From positions 16,371,073 to 16,435,072 of the forward strand of contig OW203767.1 in assembly GCA_934045905.1 (NCBI GenBank): a DNA stretch of 64,000 bases. Reading direction: 5' to 3'. The notes beneath the pieces were generated by a model that was not told the DNA's origin, ran no database searches, and saw nothing but the letters and a program-made list of their open reading frames with translations. Numbering within the stretch: position 1 is the stretch's first letter; each line of letters starts with the position of its first letter. This DNA is from Leuctra nigra (lineage: Eukaryota > Arthropoda > Insecta > Plecoptera > Leuctridae). Positions 16,818 through 28,800 of this stretch are shown piece by piece. Made by a program: the position numbers and the translations under genes.

Positions 16818-19800
16818 ATGGCATCTTCTTTAAAAAACTGGCAATTGGGAGAAGCTGGTATATTACGTAAGAAAGAGGAAGAAGAGGAATTATTGGTGTT
16901 TGGTTATTCATGCAAGTTGTTTCGGGATGATGAAAAGGCCCTTTATATCGATCAAGGCAAGCATTTGATTCCCTGGATGGGCGATTCTACATTAAAAATA
17001 GATAGGTAAGAAATTTATGTATTTAATATGTTCGTAAGGAGGTAGTAATGCCACCTGCAATCTATTAGCTTTCGGAGTCGTTGGCAGCCAACGGAGAAAT
17101 ACCTACATTTTGCCTCCTAGGTAGGTTAGGACACAGCCTCATATTCAAAAGAATTTCCAGATTTATCGACGCAAGTACCCAGAGTCTGGTGGATTCTGTC
17201 CATAATATTATTAGCACACTGGAATACCTGCCTATCACCTCCACAAACCTTGCGTCGTGGCTTCCTGTCAACTCAGCCAAAACGACTTCCTCCTACTACT
17301 ACCTACCTACCTACCTACCTACCTACCTACCTACCTTTTATGGAGTCGGCTGGCCAGCACACTGAACATATACGAGTATGACATGGCAGTGGTGACGGTT
17401 TGTTCCGTTGGAGGTGCTGGTGGCCCTGATAAGGGCCGTTCGCGACGTTTCGAAGGATGTACTTCCTTCATCTTCTGGCGGTTGACTGCGACGATGTTGC
17501 TGGCAGCGCGGTCTCTTATTCGTTTTCGGGTTGGTCTGGTTTCCCGTTGGTGGAGAGTGGACGACCAATCGCAGAGGTTGGATTCGCGATGATTTTCATC
17601 CTTCATTTCTTCAGTTGGGCGCGCGCTCTGCTGCGGGTCAGACGTGCCGGCTGGAGCGCTCCTGTTGGTGCCCGCGGCGGACGCTCGGTGTTCCTCGGCC
17701 TTCCCGCGAGGCTCGTTCCGCTGATGCTCGGTGCCGGCTGTAGGCGGGCTCGACTTCTCGTGCACGGCCCCAACAGTGAACTCTGCGAGATGTTCTCCGC
17801 GGCTGGCTTGGCTGGTGGCTCGGTCGGCGGCACGAGTATCCTGGACATGACGGGCTTCCACGCGTGTGGAAGGCGGATGCTGTCGTCGCGCTTGTTGAGG
17901 TTGCCGGGACGCCTCTCGATTTCGACTGCCTCTCGGATGGTGCGGACGACGTAATGCTCGATGGAGGCGAGTGGCTTCATTGCCTCGAAATCGATAGAGT
18001 GTCCGGTTTCCTCAACGTGCTGGGCGAGCGACGATGTGCTGTCCATCTTCCTGACGGCTCGCTGGTGCTCCTTCCGACGCGTTGACATCTGCCGCTTGGT
18101 CTGGCCGATGTAGGTGCGGCTGCAGTCCGAGCAGGGGATCTCGTAGACGCCTCTCTGCTCGAGGTGGATCTTGTCTTTGGCGCTGCCCAGGAGCTCGGAG
18201 ATCTTCTGGTCGGTGTTGAAGACCGTTTTGATGTCGTGCTCTGCCAGGAGTCGGCCGATCCAGTCGGTTGTCCCCTTGACGTAGGGCAGGAAGGCCAGCC
18301 TCGGGGGCCGCTCGTTCTCTTCCTCTCCCCCGGCCTCCTGGGTGGCGGCCTCCTGGGACGCGACCTTCGTTGGCTTCGGGACCCGGTTCCAAGCCTTCTC
18401 GAAGACTCGGTTGGGGTAGCCGTTGTCCAAAAGAGACTCCCGGAGAGTCCTGGCCTCGGCGTCGATGTGGTCCGCGTCGGCGATGCGCTGGGATCGGGTG
18501 GCCAGAGTGTTGGCGACTGCGCGGAGCTGAGACGGGTGGTGGTGAGATGCCGCGTTCAGGTACCGGTTGGTGTGGGTCGGCTTCCTGTAGACGGTGTGTC
18601 CAAGGCTGCCGTCCTGGTTCTTGATGACGAGGCAGTCGAGGAAGGGCAGTTGTGCACCGGACTCCATCTCGTGGGTGAACTGGATGTTCGGGTGCACGGA
18701 GTTGAGATGTGCCAAGAACTCGGGGATCCTGTCCGCTCCATGCTGCCAAACGACGAAAGTGTCGTCGACGTAGCGGTACCAGCAGCGGGGCTTCAGCGGC
18801 GCCGAGTCGATGGCTCTGGTCTCGAAGTCCTCGAGGTAGAGGTTGGCCAACACAGGGGACAGCGGCGATCCCATCGGTGCTCCGGAGACTTGCTCGTAGA
18901 ACTGGCCGTCGAACATGAAGTATGTGGACTTCATGCAGTGACGGACCAGCTCGAGGACGGAGGGCGGCAGTCTGCACTTGTTGCCTGCGATGTCTACTGC
19001 CTCGTCGATCGGGATGTTCGTGAACAGCGAGACGATGTCAAAGCTGACCAGTAGATCGCCCGGGTCGAGCCGGAGGTCGTGCAGGAGGCTGACGAAGTGG
19101 GCCGCGTTCTTGATGTAGGATGGAGCTGTCTCGGAGTCGGGCTGTAGACGCTTAGCAAGGTGTTTTGCTAGAGCTTGCGTCGGAGAGCGTACCGCGCTGA
19201 CGATGGGGCGGAGAGGCAGGCCTGGCTTGTGAGTCTTCGGAAGGCCGTAGAACCTCGGCACTCTGGACGAGTTGTCGCCGGGCATCAGGCGGCGCTTGTC
19301 GCTGTCATCCAGTGAGGAGGCCCTGATCAGGTCCCTGGTCTCCTTCTCCAAGGCGAGCGTCGGGTCTCGTTTGATGATGGCGTATGTCGGGTCGTCCAGG
19401 AGAGCTCTCAGCTTGGCGTGGTAGTCTGTCGTGTCGAGGACCACCGTGCTGTTGCCTTTGTCGGCGGGCAAGATCGTGACTGCTTTGTTCTTTCTCAGCT
19501 CACGTACCGCCCGCATCTCTGCAGGAGGTACGTTGCTGGCTGGGGGCTTGGCTCGACGTAGTACAGCGGCGGTGTCCTGGCGGAGCTGCTCTGCCTCGGC
19601 GGAGGGTAGAGTCCGGATGGCCGCTTCCACGCCGCAGACGATGCGCTCGATGGGCAGGCGGGACGGAGCGACGGCGAAGTTGAGTCCTCTCGCTAAGACT
19701 GAGCGAGCTGCGTCGGAGAGGTCGTGTGAAGACGCGTTCACGACGACTCGGTCTGGGTCGATGGTGCGGCCTGATGGTCTGGCAGTGGTAGGGGCACGAG

Positions 19801-22800
19801 CCAGGAGCGCGTCAAACTTCTTGCGTTGACGCTGCAGGGCTATTTCACTCTTCTCCAGTGCAGACCGGTGCGTCAGTAGATCAATCCGATCGAAAAGTGG
19901 AGGTTCGAGCTCGCTGCTTAGCTTGAGGTGCGTGTGGTAGAGATCGGTGGTCAGCTCGTCGATTCTCTTGTATGTCCGGGATATGGTGTCTCGCAGGAGC
20001 GCCATGCCAGCTTTCTGCAGTATCCGGCTGGTGTTCGGCGACCTGGTGTGGAAATGAAGGCGCAGGAAGTTCGGTACTACTTCCTGTCCTCGGCATCGCA
20101 TCAGAAAACTTAGATCGCAGAGAGTCTTCTCCTTCTTGATGCGAAGCTTCTCAAACTTTCTCGTTCGGTGAAGTGTGTCCTCCCCGTAGAGGCGGTAGAT
20201 GATGTCGTGGACGTTTTCGGAACCATCTTGTAATGACATGGCAGTGGTGACGGTTTGTTCCGTTGGAGGTGCTGGTGGAACATAACGGAACAAACCGTCA
20301 CCACTGCCATGTCATTACAAGATGGTTCCGAAAACGTCCACGACATCATCTACCGCCTCTACGGGGAGGACACACTTCACCGAACGAGAAAGTTTGAGAA
20401 GCTTCGCATCAAGAAGGAGAAGACTCTCTGCGATCTAAGTTTTCTGATGCGATGCCGAGGACAGGAAGTAGTACCGAACTTCCTGCGCCTTCATTTCCAC
20501 ACCAGGTCGCCGAACACCAGCCGGATACTGCAGAAAGCTGGCATGGCGCTCCTGCGAGACACCATATCCCGGACATACAAGAGAATCGACGAGCTGACCA
20601 CCGATCTCTACCACACGCACCTCAAGCTAAGCAGCGAGCTCGAACCTCCACTTTTCGATCGGATTGATCTACTGACGCACCGGTCTGCACTGGAGAAGAG
20701 TGAAATAGCCCTGCAGCGTCAACGCAAGAAGTTTGACGCGCTCCTGGCTCGTGCCCCTACCACTGCCAGACCATCAGGCCGCACCATCGACCCAGACCGA
20801 GTCGTCGTGAACGCGTCTTCACACGACCTCTCCGACGCAGCTCGCTCAGTCTTAGCGAGAGGACTCAACTTCGCCGTCGCTCCGTCCCGCCTGCCCATCG
20901 AGCGCATCGTCTGCGGCGTGGAAGCGGCCATCCGGACTCTACCCTCCGCCGAGGCAGAGCAGCTCCGCCAGGACACCGCCGCTGTACTACGTCGAGCCAA
21001 GCCCCCAGCCAGCAACGTACCTCCTGCAGAGATGCGGGCGGTACGTGAGCTGAGAAAGAACAAAGCAGTCACGATCTTGCCCGCCGACAAAGGCAACAGC
21101 ACGGTGGTCCTCGACACGACAGACTACCACGCCAAGCTGAGAGCTCTCCTGGACGACCCGACATACGCCATCATCAAACGAGACCCGACGCTCGCCTTGG
21201 AGAAGGAGACCAGGGACCTGATCAGGGCCTCCTCACTGGATGACAGCGACAAGCGCCGCCTGATGCCCGGCGACAACTCGTCCAGAGTGCCGAGGTTCTA
21301 CGGCCTTCCGAAGACTCACAAGCCAGGCCTGCCTCTCCGCCCCATCGTCAGCGCGGTACGCTCTCCGACGCAAGCTCTAGCAAAACACCTTGCTAAGCGT
21401 CTACAGCCCGACTCCGAGACAGCTCCATCCTACATCAAGAACGCGGCCCACTTCGTCAGCCTCCTGCACGACCTCCGGCTCGACCCGGGCGATCTACTGG
21501 TCAGCTTTGACATCGTCTCGCTGTTCACGAACATCCCGATCGACGAGGCAGTAGACATCGCAGGCAACAAGTGCAGACTGCCGCCCTCCGTCCTCGAGCT
21601 GGTCCGTCACTGCATGAAGTCCACATACTTCATGTTCGACGGCCAGTTCTACGAGCAAGTCTCCGGAGCACCGATGGGATCGCCGCTGTCCCCTGTGTTG
21701 GCCAACCTCTACCTCGAGGACTTCGAGACCAGAGCCATCGACTCGGCGCCGCTGAAGCCCCGCTGCTGGTACCGCTACGTCGACGACACTTTCGTCGTTT
21801 GGCAGCATGGAGCGGACAGGATCCCCGAGTTCTTGGCACATCTCAACTCCGTGCACCCGAACATCCAGTTCACCCACGAGATGGAGTCCGGTGCACAACT
21901 GCCCTTCCTCGACTGCCTCGTCATCAAGAACCAGGACGGCAGCCTTGGACACACCGTCTACAGGAAGCCGACCCACACCAACCGGTACCTGAACGCGGCA
22001 TCTCACCACCACCCGTCTCAGCTCCGCGCAGTCGCCAACACTCTGGCCACCCGATCCCAGCGCATCGCCGACGCGGACCACATCGACGCCGAGGCCAGGA
22101 CTCTCCGGGAGTCTCTTTTGGACAACGGCTACCCCAACCGAGTCTTCGAGAAGGCTTGGAACCGGGTCCCGAAGCCAACGAAGGTCGCGTCCCAGGAGGC
22201 CGCCACCCAGGAGGCCGGGGGAGAGGAAGAGAACGAGCGGCCCCCGAGGCTGGCCTTCCTGCCCTACGTCAAGGGGACAACCGACTGGATCGGCCGACTC
22301 CTGGCAGAGCACGACATCAAAACGGTCTTCAACACCGACCAGAAGATCTCCGAGCTCCTGGGCAGCGCCAAAGACAAGATCCACCTCGAGCAGAGAGGCG
22401 TCTACGAGATCCCCTGCTCGGACTGCAGCCGCACCTACATCGGCCAGACCAAGCGGCAGATGTCAACGCGTCGGAAGGAGCACCAGCGAGCCGTCAGGAA
22501 GATGGACAGCACATCGTCGCTCGCCCAGCACGTTGAGGAAACCGGACACTCTATCGATTTCGAGGCAATGAAGCCACTCGCCTCCATCGAGCATTACGTC
22601 GTCCGCACCATCCGAGAGGCAGTCGAAATCGAGAGGCGTCCCGGCAACCTCAACAAGCGCGACGACAGCATCCGCCTTCCACACGCGTGGAAGCCCGTCA
22701 TGTCCAGGATACTCGTGCCGCCGACCGAGCCACCAGCCAAGCCAGCCGCGGAGAACATCTCGCAGAGTTCACTGTTGGGGCCGTGCACGAGAAGTCGAGC

Positions 22801-25800
22801 CCGCCTACAGCCGGCACCGAGCATCAGCGGAACGAGCCTCGCGGGAAGGCCGAGGAACACCGAGCGTCCGCCGCGGGCACCAACAGGAGCGCTCCAGCCG
22901 GCACGTCTGACCCGCAGCAGAGCGCGCGCCCAACTGAAGAAATGAAGGATGAAAATCATCGCGAATCCAACCTCTGCGATTGGTCGTCCACTCTCCACCA
23001 ACGGGAAACCAGACCAACCCGAAAACGAATAAGAGACCGCGCTGCCAGCAACATCGTCGCAGTCAACCGCCAGAAGATGAAGGAAGTACATCCTTCGAAA
23101 CGTCGCGAACGGCCCTTATCAGGGCCACCAGCACCTCCAACGGAACAAACCGTCACCACTGCCATGTCATTACAAGATGGTTCCGAAAACGTCCACGACA
23201 TCATATACGAGTATGATGCATCTACCTACCCTAGGTAAAACATTCAAATTTTTACTTATAAGTGATTACCTAATACATTTGCACTTTGATCTCCTACAGA
23301 TATGATGGTCGCGGTGCTCTCTATGACCTTAAACATTGCGAGGCAAAGCCAGGTGGACATGACGAGAATCAGTGGGTCGGAATGTCCGATGCTGAACGTT
23401 ACGTCGAGCAACTCTGCAATGAGGAGCGGTATCGATCTTTGCACAATAATGATTCTGAAGAAGCCACATATCAAGGTATGCACTACAATCTACTTCTTTC
23501 GAAGATTTGGTTTGGCCACTGCTTTATTTTCTGGTCAACGGCAGAAAACTATACCTATTGTTATACTTCAACTGTACTGCCATGCCGTACCACCTTAAAG
23601 CACCCAATCGACATAAAACCTTCTTCAAGCTAATTGCCATTTAACATGTTTCGCCACTTGTTACAGTCACAACTTACTATATAGCGCACCGGCCGCACTG
23701 AGCTGCACTAGGCTTGCACTCCATTTGAAATTTGCATCGAGTTTTGTGTGGTGACGTCGCTGCAGTGCAAACCTAGTGCAGCCAGTGGAAAATGCCATAA
23801 AACAGCAGATTTTAGACGTCCCCCACTAAGTCCCCATTTAGTAAGTAGTACTACTAATAGGGATTTAGGACATTAATAACGAGCACAATGGATAGAAAAT
23901 GATATGTAACTTGAAGGTAGGTACACTCGACAATTCATAAAACGGTATTTGAAAGAAATGGATTGTCTGAAAAAAATGTGATGGCATCATCTGATGAAGT
24001 CTATAATTACTCGTCATCTACCTCTAATAGGTGAGCTCTGATTTCATTGATAATATCAGGGATTGATTGGCAATGAACCTGACCAGCAGCCAATCCGTTT
24101 CGTTCAAATACCGTTTTATGAATTGTCGAGTGTACCTCTCACATCTGTTAAGTCACATCTTCCAAATGAGCTTATTTTTGGCAGAGGTATCAATAATCAC
24201 TGTTTACACGATACCACCTGTGAAATATAATATTCATGAACAACTTTTTGTGTCTAGATTTTGAGATCGGTATTGTAGTTTTAAATTCCTATTTTTAACA
24301 TGTCAATAAACTGAAACCTCGCTATAAGACTGGAGTTGCAAGTTAAATGAAATTTTATGATTCTTTTATACTTAAATATAGTTGAAATGTTGGAAAAAGT
24401 AATTTATGATGGTAATTTAAAAAAAATATTTTGGAATGTTTGATCGGTTGAGCCCCCTTAAGTACCTACCTACTCTACTCCATAAGATTGAAAATTTCCT
24501 TCCATAGGCAAGAGGCAGACGTCGACAATATTCAAATGCATTGATGGTAGTACCCAAACGCAACAAATTTAATGAATACAGTCCATACTAATTGGAATTT
24601 TTAAAAATATTTTGTTGTCTGATCATTTGTGTGAGTAAGGCCCGGAATAACCAAAGTTAAATTGTGCTGGATTACTAACTTTTGGATTAAATTCAACTGT
24701 TTCAATAATTTTGAGGTAACTGATTGGCTGGGCCGCCAATTTAGTCCAATATTTAGTTAATCCGGCTCAGATTAACTTTGATTATACCGGCCTTAATTAT
24801 ATTTGTTTTGATTGCAGAGGAAGAGCTGAAACGCCTCCATCAAGCTCTGGGTGCTAAAACGTATGGAGAGGTAGAGTTCAACTACGACCAGCCGCCAAGT
24901 GAATCCAAACCTGAAGCTCAGAAAGAGGCTGAAGTGGATGAGGACGATGATAAACCATTTGTAGCTCCACCCGAGCTAGACATCCCAGTGAACATGGTGC
25001 TGGTAAGTTATTTGATACTAGTGGCACATTAGTTGGTACGAATTCGCCAATTATCGAATTTTGGGCTGGGTCAGGACAAACGAGATGAGCCTCGGGATTT
25101 GAGCTAGTACCTATTTGAGTTGCTGACCGGTTTTATATAAAATCAATATTATTAATTTGCAGGTATTACAAAATAATAGAATCTACGTAATGAGCTTTCA
25201 AGCTTATTTACGTAGCTATTCTATTATTTTCTATTATCTACCTTGGAAGAAATTGAGGAACAACTAGAATTGGACGAGGAAACGCCAGGCGTGCCCACCT
25301 GGTTTCCAGGAGTCGTGTCTGCGGCCCTAGTTTTGGTGGGACCCATTGTATTGGAACCAGCAGATGGATTTTTTTTATCTGTTATTTGTATTTTTTTTAA
25401 TTCTGTAAAATAATAAATAAATAGTTAGTCTAGTTTATACCCAACGGCTGGTGTGTTGGATACCTCGGTTCTCGTTAGATCACCGAGGTTAAGCAACATT
25501 GAGCGCGGTCAGCGATTGGATGGGTGACCATTCAACTCTGCCTTGCCAGGTTTCTGCCGTTGGGTCAGAGAGACTGGGGTGTTTGGGGTCAGTGTGACGA
25601 CCTCCCTCCACCTGTTATCAGTCTCTCGACGGCGCGGGTTGTGGAGGGTCGTGCTGTGAATGTTACACCGTCCTTCGGAAGGGACGTTAAGCCGTTGGTC
25701 CCCTTGGTATCTTTCGTCAGGAGTAGGCTACATGCCGGTACCGGGTTTCCTCTCCTCCCTTCTCTATATTACATTCTCACTAGTGGAGCCTGGCTCTGTT

Positions 25801-28800
25801 GAGAATATAGACTTAATAATAATAATAATAATAAAATAAATATCACGACCCTGCTTCCAACTATTGTCGGGTCAGGGGGTGGGATGATCCCACCAATGTT
25901 CTAGGGCACTTGTGTTCTCAGAGCCGACTTGCCAAGTCCGACACTCCACACTTCTTCAATCCCTTCTTCCTAAAATAATAAAATAAAAAATTCTATAATC
26001 ACTATAATTTATTAAATAGACAAGCATTAAATATTTCATTAACTCTAGAGGCTTAGAAACTAACATTGTAATACAAAAAAGTATTTCAAATAAGAATTTT
26101 AAATTATTTGGAGTGAAATAATTGTATGTTGCAACTTTTTTCCCGCAATAAGCTAATAACCCGACATCAATCTTGTTTCAGCCGGAGAAAGTGAAGCTAA
26201 ATGCAATCATCGAGAAGACTGCAATGTTCATTAGTCACCAAGGTGCACAGATGGAGATCTTGCTGAAGATGAAGCAGGCCAACAACCCCCAGTTTCAGTT
26301 CCTCTCGTACGACTCGCCGCTCCACCCGTACTACCGACACCTGCAGATGGCCATCAAGACGGGACGCTACCATCCCAAGTCGGAGCAGGAGGAGACAGAA
26401 GGTGAGATCTTACATGGAACGCACCTACTGCATTTGATTGACTTGGATATTGTATGGGCATCTGAGGACAATGAGTGATGAAAAATTGCAACATTAGATT
26501 TGCAAATATGTAGGGTAAGTTGGGGTAATTGTGGCTTGGGGTAATTGTGGCGAGAGCTGTTTATTTCTGGGGGTGGGTTATTAGATTTTAATAAAAATAT
26601 GGATTTCCTTTACTAATATAGTACCTATACGTATTTTAAGACCAATAATTTTAGTATAGTTATATTTGTGTGAATGACAGGGTCATCAAAAACACATAGG
26701 TATAGAAAAAAAGCTGCAAAGTCAAAACTGCAGATGTTTCATATAATCGCTATATCTTTCAAAATATTGAGATTGATAATATGCTATATTTTTTCCCCTG
26801 AAGAGAAAGGATGAAAGAACAATTTAAATTTTTTTCAACATGAAAGACCCCTATTTTAAAAAACGGCAGAGGGCGCCACAATTACCCCGAAAATTTTGAA
26901 ATGGGGCAATTGTGGCACAGAAGTTGGGGTAATTGTGGCAGTAATTTAAATGATTAAGGTGATACTAGCGCTCGTTCGTTTTAGAAAATTGAGAGAGAAA
27001 AATTGTTTCATAAGTGAGTGTAACTTTTACAGGATGTTCACATGATCAGTCTGATTGTATATTAGTAGCCATTTTTAATTTTTGCTTATTGCATCGTTAA
27101 TTAGGCGCCGGTTATTCAACAAAACCGCGCAAAACGATGAAATTTGCGATACGATTGGAGACCAAACCCGTAAACCAATTGATCTCAAATTTTAATCATG
27201 ATTAGATAAAAAACAAACTTAGGGTTATCCCTTGGCACATTTTTGAAATTTAATTTTATACGGCGCCCAGGGAGACGAGAAAATAGCTAATTTTCCCCCA
27301 GAAATCCACTAATTATTACTAATTGGGTCATTCTCCACTAAATGGAATATTGAAGAAGCTAAATAATTTTTTAAATAATATGATTTTTTCTGCTTTTTAT
27401 TTCATGGGGTCTTTGAAAATACTTGTTGAAGTATTATTAATTGCTCATCTGAGATCAAAATGAAATAATATAATTTATTGTGTTAATTAGATTAGTGAAA
27501 CATAGGGAAATGACGAAATTTTAGAGCTAGGGGAATGACGTACTGAGTTTAAATATGCTGCCAAATCTCTAGTATCTATGAGTTGAAATTTTGAGGTAAT
27601 GTTTGGATCACTATTATTATCACGTTTTAATTGCCAAAAAGTATGATTTCAACATAAGTACATAATTATAATCGAATAGGGGAATGATGGAGAGAAAACA
27701 TACGCCCCTGAAAATTGTAGCATTTTTGCTATTATAGCCACAATTATCATTCAAATTACATATTTCGAGTGTTCCTGGCTTGTCAGCACCATCAAGCTAG
27801 TTGCTACACTTAGACACATGTTAAATACCAACTGCAAATAATAATAAAAAAATATATTAAAATGGCTTCAGAAAGATGCCAAAACTCGGGACACGTTTTA
27901 ATTGAGCGAGCGAAGCGAGCGTCTCCTTTTGGCTCTTTTGGCACGGACCTCTGTTTTTTTTTTTTTTTTTTTTTTTCTTTCTGTTACTGACGATATACAG
28001 GTCAGAGTTTTTCTTCGATCGAGCTGAAATTTTGCACACATGTACGTAACATTTCTGATTGTTGCAGACCCTAATTTTTTTGAAATCCATTGATTGGTTC
28101 AAATTTAAAAAAAAATAACTTTCGACTGGTTGTTTTGATCAAATTGAAATTTTGACAAGTCATTACCCCCAACATTGTACCCAATCAAACAAAGTTTCAG
28201 CCAAATCCTCCCATTGGTTAAAATTTAAAACCATCTTTCCTGTGTTTTTAGACATTTAAACTAGAACTGATTGAACGATCAACTTATAACTTCGCATGAT
28301 GGTTGGGACCAACATTATCTGCATTTTTGACAATTTTCATACTAATCTGTGTTTAAATCCGAAAGTTATTGATATTTTACGGACTTTTTGCGTGTTGGCT
28401 GTCAAATTCACGGCGACTTCGACTCTTCAGTTCAAGGCAAGGTAGTTAGAGCAGAAACTTTCAAACGCATATGAAACTTATAATGACCGTTCAACAGTCG
28501 ATCTGATATTGTGTAGATACACTTATATCATATGAGTGGTCTGAGGTATATTTTTTGAAGGAGATCCTGTGATTTTTGAAAATTAACACGGAACCGTTCA
28601 ATCATAAAGGTTCAATCGATCAACTTAAAGCTTTGCATGGTTATTTGGACCAATATTTTAGGAATTTTGTGAGATTTTTTACCAATCTGTGGCGAAATTT
28701 TAGAATTATTTCCTTTTAATTACATTTTCGATAGACCGGTTCGAGATGTTGCGCGTATCCGTGCTCGCTCATCAACGCGTTACTCAGAGCGTTTTCCTAG

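Larger units (their letters stand above)
17367..23216. mobile_element. Inverted (head-to-head) dimer of a GIY-YIG Penelope-like element
   Basis: Arms 17382-20264 and 20284-23166 are reverse complements of equal length (2,883 bp); every translated frame in one has an identical partner, with coordinates always summing to 40548, so there are no net indels. A 19-base spacer joins them. CATATACGAGTATGA lies immediately outside at 17367-17381 and 23202-23216, so the pair went in as one unit. The right end runs 35 bases past the palindrome and repeats the 5' sequence of the element (20284-20349 equals 23139-23204), the pseudo-LTR arrangement known for Penelope elements. Confidence 0.9.

Noticed and set aside
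18012..19054. Long antisense frames of about 300 residues inside the Penelope arms
   Set aside because: Shadows of a GC-rich coding frame; they mirror exactly in the other arm and show no domain.
25439..25555. Functional 5S rRNA gene
   Set aside because: The 3' part of 5S is replaced by SINE body, so the terminal helix cannot form.
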